Assembly (NCBI RefSeq): GCF_014174515.1
Contig: NZ_JACJUG010000010.1
Location: 114,011 to 178,010 of the forward strand
Length of the DNA stretch: 64,000 nt
Direction of reading: 5' to 3'
Source of the DNA: Mitsuaria sp. WAJ17
Lineage (GTDB): Bacteria; Pseudomonadota; Gammaproteobacteria; Burkholderiales; Burkholderiaceae_C
Within the stretch, counting starts at the first letter, position 1. Each line of letters starts with the position of its first letter. The translations under genes and the position numbers were made by a program. A model generated the notes under the pieces. The model was given only the letters and a program-made list of their open reading frames with translations, was not told the origin of the DNA and did no database searches. Positions 17,801 to 27,000 of the stretch are shown piece after piece.

Positions 17801-20575
17801 TCAGAGTTGACGTTGCAGCTCGTCCTTGAGCCGCTTGAGCTCGCCTGACAGCTGCACCGCATCCAGTTTGAGCAGCTCCGCCTTGGCGCCACGCTTGTCA
17901 CCCATGTCAAGCAGAGCCTGAGCCAAATGTACCCGTGACGCGTGAGCTGCCGGATTCAGCTGAACGGCCTTGCGCAAGGCCTCCAAGGCACGGGCAGGCT
18001 CCTTGCCCGCCAGATAGACCATGGCCAGGGTATCCCAATAGTCATCCACATCGTCGCGCACCTGAACGGCGCGCTGGGCAAACTCCAAGGCTCCTGGCTT
18101 ACCTGTCTTCATCAGGATCCATGCCAGGTTGTTCAATGCCGCCGAGTGACGGGGCTCGATCGCAAGCACTTGCCTGTACAAGGACTCCGCCTCGGGCAGC
18201 TTGCCCGCCTGCAATGCCCGGGTGGCCAGGTGGCTGAGGAAATGGGCATCCTGTGCGTGGGCCGCCATCCAGCCGGAAGCCAGCCGCGCAGCGTCTGCCG
18301 ACTGGCCCGCATTGAGCAGCACGCTGTGCAGCTTGATGGCCAGCGTCACATCATCGCGCTGGAGGTCCAGGGCGGCCCGGTATTGGCGCGCCGCCTCGGG
18401 CCAGGCCTTCTGGGCATAGGCCACGTCGCCGTTGGCCGCAAGAATCACGGGTTTGGCCACGCCCGCCACCTCCATGTCCTTCAGGGCTGCCCGCGCATCG
18501 GAAAATTTGCCCAGCGCCACTTGAACAGCCACCAACTTGCCCACGACCTCGACATTGCGAGGCGCCAGTACCATGGCTCGGCGCAGGTCCTGGGCGGCAG
18601 CGGCCAGATCCTTGACCTGTGCATGGACCTCGGCCATACGCAGGTAGGGGTCCGGAGAGTTGGGCATCTTGGCCACCAGCTTGTTCAAGGTGCTGACAGC
18701 CTGGTTGACGTCGCCGCTGAGCGCCTGCACCTGGCCCAGGGCCAGCAGCATCTCGGCACTGTCAGGAATGGCGCTGAGGCCCTCTTGCGCGGCCTGCAGG
18801 CCCTGCTTGACTTCGCCTTGCGCCATGCGGTGCCGGATCAATGCCAGCCGCGGCTCCGCCGCATCAGGTGTTGCCTTGATGGCCCCCTGCAGCAGCTGCT
18901 CGTACTCGCTGGCGCTGGCACCGGCCCGGACGCGCAGCTCGATGGCGGCCATGCGGGCGCGGGCATTGCGGGGGTCCTTCTCCACCATGGCGTCAAAGCG
19001 CTTGATGGCATCGGCGATATGCCCTGCATCGACATCAAGCATGGCCAGTGCAACGGCAGCCTGGAAGTGGCCCGGCGCCAGCTGCAGCGCCTGCTCGAAT
19101 GAAGCCCGGGCCTCAGGGAGCTGCTTGGCCCGCATCTGGATGCTCCCTCTCAGGTAGGGCGCATCAGCCAGCTTGGGCTGCTTCTGCTGCAGCTGGGCAA
19201 TGGCCTGCAGCGCGCCGGCAGCATCGCCCCGGCTCAGCAAGGCGCTGATCAGCGCCAGATCCGCGGTGTAGCCGGTGGCGTCAGTGGCGGCCAGACCCTT
19301 CAAAGCCCCCAGGCCTTCGTCGATGCGGCCCTTCTCCAGGTCCACGACGGCCAGGGCGGTCTTGCTGCGGACGTCCTTGGGGTCCAGATCAACGGCTTTG
19401 CGGAAGGCTTCCACGGCCTTGCCGGTCTCCCCTTGCATCAGGTAGGCCTGCCCGGCCAGTGCCATGGCCGCATGGCTGCGGCCCTGCTGCTCCATCAGGG
19501 GCTGCAGCGCGCCGAGGGCCTTGCCCGCCTCACCCGCCTTGAGCAAGGTGTGGGCCAGCAGCAAGCGTGCGGAGGGGTTGTCTGCCGACTGGTTCAGTGA
19601 CTGGCTGAGATACTTCTCGGCCACGAGCAGCGCACCCGACTGCGCAGCGATGGCGCCGGCCAGATGCAGGAAACGTGCATCCTCGGGCCCCAGCTTCAGC
19701 ATGGCCTGGGATTCCTCGTTGGCCTGCTTGAGGTCGCCGGCCTCCAGGGCCACGAGTGCCGCAACAAAGCGGGTCTGGGGATGGTTGGGCAAGGCCTTGC
19801 GCATCAGCTCGACCTGCTTGCGCGCGGCATCCAACTCGCCCTTGGTGAGCCGGAACGTCGATAAGCCTACATTGGCGCCGACGGACTTCGGATCCAGGGA
19901 AAGCGCCTGCTCATAGGCCGCCACGGATTCAGAGTCACGCCCCAGGCCAAAGCGCAGGAACTCCGCTTTCGCCAGCCAGGCCTTGGCATTCTTGGGTTCG
20001 TCCGCCAGCACCTGGGACACACGCTGCAATGCCGTCTCATAGTCGCCGCTATAGCCCGCAACATTGGCGGCCACGAGGAGGGTCCGCGGCTGCTGGGCAT
20101 CAAGACTCAAGGCCGACTGGATGAAGCGCTCTGCATATTCCTTGCGCCGCAGCAGCAAGGCCGATTCGGCCAGGGTGGTCATCAAGTCGGCCTGGGCGGC
20201 CGGTGCATCCAATTGCGTTCGGGAAAACTCGCTGATGACCTTCTCGAACTCGCCATAGATGAAGAGGACCCGGGCCAGCGGTGGCACCAGTTGGTCGGCC
20301 GGATAGCCCAGCTCGCGCGCCTTCTCGAGCTCGATCCGGGCGCTGATGGGGTCGCCCTGGGCCAACAAGGTGGTGCCAAGGAGGAACCTGGCCTCAGCCA
20401 TGGAGGGATCACCCTGCAGTGCGCTCTTGAGTTCGATCGCGGCACTCTTGCCGTCGTTTTTGGCGAGCATGGCCTTGGCGGCGGTGAGGTGCTGCTCCGG
20501 CGTCTTGCTGCCACAGCCGCCGAGCAGGGCTGCCGCCAGGCCTGCGGCAAGAATCGTTCTGGAAAATGCCAGCAA
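17801..20575 (-). CDS. prsT: PEP-CTERM system TPR-repeat lipoprotein PrsT
   Basis: A 924-residue lipoprotein. The signal peptide ends in lipobox LLGGC with Cys21 as the acylated residue. The rest is an unbroken array of tetratricopeptide repeats (for example AEARFLLGTTLLAQGDPISARIELEKA and ARLLLAHTLLKAGEAGKALGAL), about 25 in all, giving a long helical solenoid on the periplasmic face of a membrane. Length and context match the TIGR02917 PrsT family found with XrtA. It probably scaffolds the export or sorting machinery. It is downstream of prsR with a 31-bp gap and forms a prsK-prsR-prsT operon. Confidence 0.93.
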   Translation of the reverse strand: MLAFSRTILAAGLAAALLGGCGSKTPEQHLTAAKAMLAKNDGKSAAIELKSALQGDPSMAEARFLLGTTLLAQGDPISARIELEKARELGYPADQLVPPLARVLFIYGEFEKVISEFSRTQLDAPAAQADLMTTLAESALLLRRKEYAERFIQSALSLDAQQPRTLLVAANVAGYSGDYETALQRVSQVLADEPKNAKAWLAKAEFLRFGLGRDSESVAAYEQALSLDPKSVGANVGLSTFRLTKGELDAARKQVELMRKALPNHPQTRFVAALVALEAGDLKQANEESQAMLKLGPEDARFLHLAGAIAAQSGALLVAEKYLSQSLNQSADNPSARLLLAHTLLKAGEAGKALGALQPLMEQQGRSHAAMALAGQAYLMQGETGKAVEAFRKAVDLDPKDVRSKTALAVVDLEKGRIDEGLGALKGLAATDATGYTADLALISALLSRGDAAGALQAIAQLQQKQPKLADAPYLRGSIQMRAKQLPEARASFEQALQLAPGHFQAAVALAMLDVDAGHIADAIKRFDAMVEKDPRNARARMAAIELRVRAGASASEYEQLLQGAIKATPDAAEPRLALIRHRMAQGEVKQGLQAAQEGLSAIPDSAEMLLALGQVQALSGDVNQAVSTLNKLVAKMPNSPDPYLRMAEVHAQVKDLAAAAQDLRRAMVLAPRNVEVVGKLVAVQVALGKFSDARAALKDMEVAGVAKPVILAANGDVAYAQKAWPEAARQYRAALDLQRDDVTLAIKLHSVLLNAGQSADAARLASGWMAAHAQDAHFLSHLATRALQAGKLPEAESLYRQVLAIEPRHSAALNNLAWILMKTGKPGALEFAQRAVQVRDDVDDYWDTLAMVYLAGKEPARALEALRKAVQLNPAAHASRVHLAQALLDMGDKRGAKAELLKLDAVQLSGELKRLKDELQRQL

Positions 20576-20606
20576 AGCTGCCTCCTTTAGCGCGGTCTCT
20601 GGCCGC

Positions 20607-21974
20607 TCATTTCAACTGTAAGCGGTTCATCAAATCGTACAGCGTGGGGCGGCTGACACCCAGCAGCTCAGCGGCGCGGACGATATTGCCGTCCGTTCGC
20701 GCGAGCGCCTTGACCACAGCCTCCCGCTCGGCTCGCTCACGCACCTGCCGCAGATCCAACTCTGGATTGACGGGCTGCGCACCGTCATCCACCGCCCCGC
20801 GGATGGACAGGTCCGCGGCCGCGATGCGCTCATGCTCGGCCATGATCACGGCGCGCTTGATCACGTTCTGCAGTTCGCGGACGTTACCCGGCCACTTCCA
20901 GCGCTCGATGACGGACTGCGCATCCTCGCCCAGGCTCAAGCCGGGACGCCGGAGCTCCGAAGCAAAGCGCTTCACGAAGGCATGCGCGAGCAGTACGGCG
21001 TCGCCCAGCCGTTCGCGCAAAGGCGGCACCTCGACCACGATCTCTGCCAGGCGGTAATAAAGGTCCTCGCGGAAACGCCCCTCGGCGATCAGCGCCTGGA
21101 GGTCTTGGTGCGTGGCGCCTACCACGCGCACATCCACCGCAATCTCGCCCCGCCCGCCCAGACGCTCGATGCTGCGCTCCTGGAGGAATCGAAGGAGCTT
21201 GGCTTGAAGTGCCATGGGCAGATCGCCAATTTCATCCAGCATGAGGGTGCCGCCACTGGCAGTCTCAATCTTGCCGACGGTGGTCTTGGTTGCCCCGGTG
21301 AAGGCGCCCTTCTCGTAACCGAACAACTCGCTCTCTAGCAGTGCCTCAGGAATGGCCGCACAGTTGATAGCCACGAACTTGCCGCTGCGGCGCGAGGCAG
21401 CATGCAGCCCTTGGGCCAGCACCTCCTTGCCGGTGCCACTTTCGCCGAGGATCAGTACGGTTGCATCACTGGGGGCCACCCGCTCGACCATGCGGCAGAT
21501 CTTCACCATCTGAGGATCCCGGGTCAGCAGGCCGCCCAGGGCATCGTGCTGCTGCTCGCGCTGAAGACGCCGGTTTTCCTCCTGCAGCTCATGCAGGCGG
21601 AAGGCACGCTCCACCGTCAGGGACAGCACATCGGGATCCACCGGCTTGGACAGGAAGTCATAAGCGCCCAAGCGGATGGCGCGCAGTGCATTGGCATGGT
21701 CGTTCTGTCCGGTCAGCACGATCACCTTGGCAGCAGGATCCAGCTCCAGGAGGCGCTCCAGCAGCTTGAAGCCTTCGCTGACCGAGTCCTGGTCCGGGGG
21801 GAGCCCCAGGTCCATCGTGACCACGGCCGGCTGGTGACGCCGGAACTGCTGCACCGCGCTGGCGGCGTCGCTGGCCAGTACGGCGTCGAAACCATCCAGC
21901 GACCATTTGAGTTGCTTCTGCAAGGCAAGATCGTCCTCGACGATCAGCAGCTGACGTGTGTTCTCGTTACTCAT
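20607..21974 (-). CDS. prsR: PrsR, sigma-54-dependent response regulator
   Basis: Started at MSNENTRQLLIVEDD, this is a 455-residue NtrC-type regulator. The receiver domain has phospho-acceptor Asp55 in TMDLGLPP and Lys110 in FLSKP. The AAA+ domain has Walker A GESGTGKE (177-184) and the sigma-54 contact loop GAFTGA (223-228). A Fis-type helix-turn-helix ends the protein (NIVRAAELLGVSRPTLYDLMNRL). It should activate RpoN promoters after phosphorylation by PrsK. Three sigma-54 matches in this locus are candidate targets. The ATG overlaps the prsK stop by 4 bp. Confidence 0.95.
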   Translation of the reverse strand: MSNENTRQLLIVEDDLALQKQLKWSLDGFDAVLASDAASAVQQFRRHQPAVVTMDLGLPPDQDSVSEGFKLLERLLELDPAAKVIVLTGQNDHANALRAIRLGAYDFLSKPVDPDVLSLTVERAFRLHELQEENRRLQREQQHDALGGLLTRDPQMVKICRMVERVAPSDATVLILGESGTGKEVLAQGLHAASRRSGKFVAINCAAIPEALLESELFGYEKGAFTGATKTTVGKIETASGGTLMLDEIGDLPMALQAKLLRFLQERSIERLGGRGEIAVDVRVVGATHQDLQALIAEGRFREDLYYRLAEIVVEVPPLRERLGDAVLLAHAFVKRFASELRRPGLSLGEDAQSVIERWKWPGNVRELQNVIKRAVIMAEHERIAAADLSIRGAVDDGAQPVNPELDLRQVRERAEREAVVKALARTDGNIVRAAELLGVSRPTLYDLMNRLQLK

Positions 21975-24088
21975 GCAGCATCCACCATCCCCAAGCCTTG
22001 GCCTTCCTGTGTCAAAAGCAGCGGCAGGCTGATTGTGAGGCGTGTGCCCTCGCCCACCACACTTGCCACCTCGATCTTGCCCCCCAATTCCTGGACATAC
22101 TGGAAACTTTCGAAGGCGCCGATGCCCATGCCTGTCTCCTTGGTCGTCTGGAAGGGCCGGAAGAGCTTGGTCTGGATGAAGTCCTCGCTCATGCCCACGC
22201 CTGTGTCGTTCACGGTGACCACGGCATTGCTGCCATGACGATGCAGGCTCGCCCATACCCTGCCTTCGGGCGGGGTCGCGTCCAGCGCATTCTGCACGGC
22301 ATGGCCTAACACGCGTTCGACGCGGTCCTCCTGGCCTCGACACTGGATGGACTCCAGCTCGCCAAGCTCCAGCGAACGCCCTTTCTTTGCGGCCTGTGCC
22401 TGCAGGCGTCGAAGCAAGGCCTGCAGTTCCACGCCGCCCTGAGCACCGAGGGGTCGCTGGCCATCGCGGAGCTGCATCAGCAACTGGCGCATCTTCTCCA
22501 GCGAGTTCTCGACCGTGGCCAGCATGTCGTCCTGGAACTCGGGGTTGTCACGATGCTTCTGCGCGTTCTTCATCATCAGCGACAGCTGGGTGACGATGTT
22601 CTTGAGGTCATGGACCACGAAGGCGGACATCTTGTGGAAAGCGTCGAACTTGCGAGCCTCCAGCAGGGCCTCGGCCGCCTGGACCTGGGCGAGAAAGCCG
22701 GCCGCCTGGGCACTCGCTGTCTTGAGCAGATCGCGAACCTCCCAGTTCACATCCAGGCTGGCACGCGAGCGTTCGAGCACCACGAAGGCAATCAGGCGCG
22801 GGCCGGCAAGCAAGGGCACGATCAGCCAGTGCCTGGGCTCGTCCAGCAGAGCCTGGGGCACCCGGACCCACTGCTTGCCCATCTCGGCGCCGCCGGCACG
22901 CTGCTGGTCCAGATCCAGAATCCATCCGGTGCCGGACAGAAACTGTGCGAACTCGTCCTGCTCGGGAATAACCAGCGGGCTGCGGACCGCATTGTGGCGC
23001 ACTGCTTGCACAAAGCCCCCCTGGGTCTGCGAGGGCAGCCACAAGGATCCGCCCAGGCTCTCGACCAGGTTGGCGAGGCCCTCGATGATGGATTGCCCCA
23101 ATGCCTCCGGCGAGTTCTGGGAGGACAGCATCGCCGTGAAGCGCAGCCATTCCTCGCGGTAGTCGTACCGGTAGCTGAAGAAGTTCTTGCTGATGTAGAC
23201 GCGCAGCTTGGCGCGCAGGGCCCCGGAGAAGAACAGCAGCAGCAATCCGACCAAAGACAGGACCAGCAAGCCGATCTGCAGGGCACGGCCCCATCCGCCG
23301 CCGGTGTAGCGCAGGTAGTACCCCACGGCCGAGACCGACAGGAGGTACAGGCCGCTGAGTATCAGCGTCGCCGAATGGAAAACCGCAGCCCGTGACACGT
23401 GCAGCTTGGCGATCCAATCCTTGTGCCTTCTAGCCGCGACAAAAAGCAGAGGAACCGCAATGGCGTGCACGCCGGCGCGAATGCTCACGGCGTCCAGGTC
23501 GGACTCCCTGAACAGCGCCATCTGCGAATACAGATAGAGATCGAAGGCGAAGATCACGCCCAGCGCAATGCAGACCGGCTTGGCATTCCAGCGCGCGCTG
23601 GCTTGGACGTTCTGGTGCAGCTGCTCGACCAGCACCAAGCCGAGTACGGCCAGCGCCAGGCAATCAAAGGCGGCCCAATGGTTCAGCACGGCCCGCGGGG
23701 CGGGAAGCAACTGGGGCAGCCCTTCCAACACGGCCTTGCCCAGCAGCAGGGCCAGGGCGAGCCATTGCGCGCTGCGATGGATCAGACGCCTGTCGTCCAA
23801 GTTCCGCCCTTCCTGCAGAAGCCAGCGCATGAAGCCCAGCCAGGCCAGGTAGCGGGCGGCGTCAAGCAAGGGAGGCAGGGCCTGCAGGATGCCATCGCGG
23901 GTCTGCAGCTCCTGGAGCAGTCCCGCGGCAGCCCAGGCAGCGCTGAACAGCAGGCCCGCCCAGAAGAACCAGGCGCCACGGCGCTGCTCTCCCTGCAGTC
24001 GCCTGAGCTGCAGGCCATAGGCGACTGCAAACGCCCCATAAAAAAGCAAGGCCAGCAGAAAGCCGGCCACGCCCAGATCAAATGACAT
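21971..24088 (-). CDS. prsK: PrsK, membrane sensor histidine kinase of the PEP-CTERM system
   Basis: A 705-residue kinase. About nine hydrophobic helices fill residues 1-290 (MSFDLGVAGFLLALLFYGAF onward). A GAF-like segment follows (about 310-470). The phospho-acceptor region FVVHDLKNIVTQLSL lies near residue 494, and the ATPase domain carries N-box HAVQNALDAT, DTGVGMS and TTKETGMGIG. The many-helix input domain suggests a membrane or cell-surface signal, which is not known. It is co-translated with prsR and lies 68 bp downstream of the sugar transferase gene. Confidence 0.94.
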   Translation of the reverse strand: MSFDLGVAGFLLALLFYGAFAVAYGLQLRRLQGEQRRGAWFFWAGLLFSAAWAAAGLLQELQTRDGILQALPPLLDAARYLAWLGFMRWLLQEGRNLDDRRLIHRSAQWLALALLLGKAVLEGLPQLLPAPRAVLNHWAAFDCLALAVLGLVLVEQLHQNVQASARWNAKPVCIALGVIFAFDLYLYSQMALFRESDLDAVSIRAGVHAIAVPLLFVAARRHKDWIAKLHVSRAAVFHSATLILSGLYLLSVSAVGYYLRYTGGGWGRALQIGLLVLSLVGLLLLFFSGALRAKLRVYISKNFFSYRYDYREEWLRFTAMLSSQNSPEALGQSIIEGLANLVESLGGSLWLPSQTQGGFVQAVRHNAVRSPLVIPEQDEFAQFLSGTGWILDLDQQRAGGAEMGKQWVRVPQALLDEPRHWLIVPLLAGPRLIAFVVLERSRASLDVNWEVRDLLKTASAQAAGFLAQVQAAEALLEARKFDAFHKMSAFVVHDLKNIVTQLSLMMKNAQKHRDNPEFQDDMLATVENSLEKMRQLLMQLRDGQRPLGAQGGVELQALLRRLQAQAAKKGRSLELGELESIQCRGQEDRVERVLGHAVQNALDATPPEGRVWASLHRHGSNAVVTVNDTGVGMSEDFIQTKLFRPFQTTKETGMGIGAFESFQYVQELGGKIEVASVVGEGTRLTISLPLLLTQEGQGLGMVDAA

Positions 24089-24156
24089 CAGCGATGTGCA
24101 TCAATGTATGAACAGCGCCGCGGCAGGGCCGCGCCACCCACGTGACGGAGCGCGGC

Positions 24157-25539
24157 TCAGCGAGCTCCCTTGCCTGTCAGGACCACTGCAACGGTTTCCA
24201 GCAGGATCAGCAGATCCAGGAACAGCGTGTGGTTCTTGACATAGTACAGATCGTATTGCAGCTTCTCGACGGAGTCTTCCAGCGTAGACCCGTACTCGTA
24301 GCGCACCTGGGCCCAACCGGTCACGCCTGGCTTAACGCTGTGACGGACGGCGTAGTACGGCACCTTGGTAGTCAAGTCATCTACGAAGAAGGGACGCTCG
24401 GGTCGCGGACCGACCAGGCTCATCTCGCCGCGCAGTACATTGAACAGCTGCGGCAGTTCATCGATCCGGACACGACGGATAAAGCGGCCCACGCGTGTCA
24501 CGCGGTCGTCGTTCTTGCTGGCAAAGCGCGGCTTGCCGTCTTTCTCGGCGTCAGTGCGCATGCTGCGGAACTTCACCACCTCGAAGGTCGTGCCGTTCAG
24601 CCCCACGCGTTCCTGCTTGTAGAAGATCGGGCCGCGCGATTCCAGTCGGACGGCCAACGCCGCCAGCAGCATGATGGGGCTGCTCAAGACCAACAGCAGA
24701 CCCGAGAACAGCAGGTCGAAGCTGCGCTTCACGAAGGTCCGGAACATGCCTTGGTTGAAGCCGTCACCGAAGATGAGCCAGCCCGCATTCACATGGCTGA
24801 TCTTGATCTGGGCCAGCGTCTTCTCGAAGTGGGTTGCGATGTCCACGACGCGCACGCCGTAGATCTTGCAGTCCAGCAGTTCACGCAGCGGCATGCTGCC
24901 GCCGCGACGCTCGCTCAGGGCCACGACGATCTCATCGACGCCCAAGCGCAGCGCCGTTTCAGTCAGGGTGCCTTGCGGCTGGATGATGTGTGCATGAGCC
25001 ACAGCCGTCTCGGTCTCATTGGGACCGGCGAAATAACCCACGATCTCCGCATGTGGATCGGCGGAGTTCAGTGTGGCCCCAACAGACTTCGCCACGGGGC
25101 CGGCACCGAAGATCAGGATCTTGGTGCGCGAGCGCGCATGGACCGAAGAATGCGCGGCATAGACGCGATGCACCATCACGGCAGCGATGGCAGCCATGGC
25201 CGCCAGCACCAGCAGGTCACGATGGGGAATGGAAGCCGGTACCAGGCGCGAGAAGCCATAAGCCAGAGGCAGCGCCACCAGGGTAGCCAGCAGTGCTCGG
25301 GCGCAAGACTGCGTCAGCGAGCGGTTATGCGTGTGCTGATACAGGCCAGAAGCGGAATTGATGACAAACATGAAGCCTGCCAAAGACAGGCCCTGCGAAG
25401 CGGCGAAAGGAATGAGCGCATCGGCCGAATCCCCTTTTGCCATCACGACAAGCATCGTTGCCAGGAAGATCAGGCCCAGGTCGAGCGCAACTTGCATCAG
25501 CGTGCGCCGATGAAGGTAGTGGTTAAAAATTCTGATCAT
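24157..25539 (-). CDS. XrtA-locus initiating sugar transferase (polyprenyl-phosphate phosphosugar transferase)
   Basis: A 460-residue protein from the ATG at 25,539 (GGGGA ribosome site). An upstream TTG four codons earlier is possible. Four or five N-terminal membrane helices (residues 15-130) precede a Rossmann CoA-binding-like domain (ILIFGAGPVAKSVG). The C-terminal bacterial sugar transferase domain begins KRSFDLLFSGLLLVL and holds KFRSMRTDAEKDG, RRVRIDELPQL and SLVGPRPERP. This family starts the glycan by loading a sugar-1-phosphate on undecaprenyl phosphate. It matches the TIGR03013 XrtA-associated type and belongs with the exopolysaccharide operon functionally. Confidence 0.93.
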   Translation of the reverse strand: MIRIFNHYLHRRTLMQVALDLGLIFLATMLVVMAKGDSADALIPFAASQGLSLAGFMFVINSASGLYQHTHNRSLTQSCARALLATLVALPLAYGFSRLVPASIPHRDLLVLAAMAAIAAVMVHRVYAAHSSVHARSRTKILIFGAGPVAKSVGATLNSADPHAEIVGYFAGPNETETAVAHAHIIQPQGTLTETALRLGVDEIVVALSERRGGSMPLRELLDCKIYGVRVVDIATHFEKTLAQIKISHVNAGWLIFGDGFNQGMFRTFVKRSFDLLFSGLLLVLSSPIMLLAALAVRLESRGPIFYKQERVGLNGTTFEVVKFRSMRTDAEKDGKPRFASKNDDRVTRVGRFIRRVRIDELPQLFNVLRGEMSLVGPRPERPFFVDDLTTKVPYYAVRHSVKPGVTGWAQVRYEYGSTLEDSVEKLQYDLYYVKNHTLFLDLLILLETVAVVLTGKGAR

Positions 25540-26044
25540 GCCAATCCCCAAACACGCTTCCCGATCAAACGGGCTGCCCCAATGGCCTTCTGCGCCATCA
25601 GGACTCCGCCGGACTTGCAGTGCGGTGCATCATGCCTCCAGGCCCCTTCGATGAAAGCCCCCTGTTTGGAGGGGCGCCCCCTGAGTTGGTGCGGTAGTTC
25701 ACAAGGGCGCGCCGATACCTTTTGTTTCACCGCACCCCAATGATTATGGAAAATGTCACGATGAAATCGTATGCAAGATTAGCGGCGAACCGTGAAGGAT
25801 TATTGACGGCTCCTGGTCGCGGAGGCCACACCCCACTCCACGCGAGGCAGAAGAAACTGCCCCCATTGCGTTCGCCAGCAATATTTTCTTCCGTACGATC
25901 GATATTCCCCGACCATACCCTTCCTGCGATGATTTGCCACAGCAGCTCCTAGTTGACAGCAACGGCAAAAATCGTGCCGGCCTGAAATGCCGATGAACCA
26001 GCCTGCAGAAGCCAGGCAACACCGCACAGCAAGATCGCAGGGAC
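25540..26044. other. Intergenic region upstream of the sugar transferase gene, no gene seen
   Basis: About 500 bp without a convincing gene. The part from 25,720 to 25,980 is clearly lower in GC than its surroundings. Short open frames here lack ribosome sites and recognisable motifs. I looked for a sigma-54 element in front of the sugar transferase gene and found no GG-N10-GC pair with good flanks. Minus-strand CATAAT near 25,746 could be a -10 box, without a clear -35. Confidence 0.5.
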
Positions 26045-26082
26045 AAAAGAAAAAGCCCTGGCTGCATTGCAACCAGGGCTTT
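26045..26082 (-). terminator. Rho-independent terminator of the tRNA operon
   Basis: AAAGCCCTGG and CCAGGGCTTT form a 10-bp perfect stem around an 11-base loop. Read on the minus strand it is followed by TTTTTCTTTT. It lies 5 bp after the last tRNA (Asp). Confidence 0.92.
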
Positions 26083-26087
26083 GAATT

Positions 26088-26164
26088 TGGCGGAGTGGAC
26101 GGGGCTCGAACCCGCGACCCCCGGCGTGACAGGCCGGTATTCTAACCAACTGAACTACCACTCC
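26088..26164 (-). tRNA. tRNA-Asp(GTC), copy 1
   Basis: A 77-base cloverleaf on the minus strand begins GGAGTGGTAGTTCAG and has anticodon loop CTGTCAC. The T-arm is GGGTTCGAGCCCC, and a chromosomally encoded CCA ends it. It is the last tRNA of the six-gene operon. Confidence 0.97.
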
Positions 26165-26231
26165 TGATGCCGCCTCGTGCGAGGCGGCACAGAACAAGTT
26201 TCAGAGCAATGCCCTCAAGCCTTGTCAAACT

Positions 26232-26307
26232 TGGCGTCCCCTAGGGGATTCGAACCCCTGTTACAACCGTGAAAGGGTCGTGTCCTAGGCCTCTAGACGA
26301 AGGGGAC
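26232..26307 (-). tRNA. tRNA-Glu(TTC), copy 1
   Basis: A 76-base tRNA begins GTCCCCTTCGTCTAGAGG, reads CTTTCAC in the anticodon loop, and ends with encoded CCA. The same spacer motif (CCAAGTTTGACAAGGCTT on the minus strand) follows it in both copies of the cassette. Confidence 0.97.
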
Positions 26308-26352
26308 TAAACCTTCTATCTTGAACCGCGCGCCACCATTTCAAAAGAAATT

Positions 26353-26428
<76 letters not shown>

Positions 26429-26507
26429 ATTGAGCCTGGCTCAATAACGGCGCGCCGTTCAAGCTATATATATTATACACAGTATTTGTTAACTGCATAC
26501 AAATTGT

Positions 26508-26584
26508 TGGCGGAGTGGACGGGGCTCGAACCCGCGACCCCCGGCGTGACAGGCCGGTATTCTAACCAACTGAACTACCACTCC
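26508..26584 (-). tRNA. tRNA-Asp(GTC), copy 2
   Basis: The 77-base sequence is identical to the copy at 26,088-26,164, including encoded CCA. A low-GC spacer (TATATATTATACACAG-type) lies between this tRNA and the downstream Ala copy 1. Confidence 0.97.
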
Positions 26585-26665
26585 AAATATTGCAGCGTAT
26601 TATAACCACAATATTTAACAAGTTTGCAATCTGTTTTTCAACAAACTGCCAAGCCTTGTCAAACT

Positions 26666-26741
26666 TGGCGTCCCCTAGGGGATTCGAACCCCTGTTACAA
26701 CCGTGAAAGGGTCGTGTCCTAGGCCTCTAGACGAAGGGGAC
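26666..26741 (-). tRNA. tRNA-Glu(TTC), copy 2
   Basis: The 76-base sequence is identical to the copy at 26,232-26,307. Its downstream spacer begins with the same 18 bases as in copy 1, then diverges. Confidence 0.97.
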
Positions 26742-26785
26742 TAAACCTTCATTCTTGAACTGCGCGCCACCCATTCATTTGAATT

Positions 26786-26861
<76 letters not shown>

Positions 26862-26970
26862 ATCGAATCTCTTCTTTGGGCAAACGCCACTCAACACTGC
26901 TGCCACTCAAGCCAAGCTCGGTAGCCATCGCGTTGCGCTTTGTTTGTTGCGCCGTTCAAGCGAGAAAAAG

Positions 26971-27000
26971 ATTATAGAACGCTTTTCAGAAGGAGCGCAA
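26971..27000 (-). promoter_or_regulatory. Sigma-70 promoter of the tRNA operon
   Basis: On the minus strand TTGCGC, an 18-bp spacer and a perfect TATAAT precede the six tRNAs. The -35 lies inside the last codons of gltX, so the tRNA operon has its own promoter embedded in the gltX 3' end. Confidence 0.7.

Noticed and set aside
25722..25952. A 76-codon plus-strand open frame upstream of the sugar transferase
   Set aside because: No ribosome site, no hydrophobic or domain pattern, and atypical composition.
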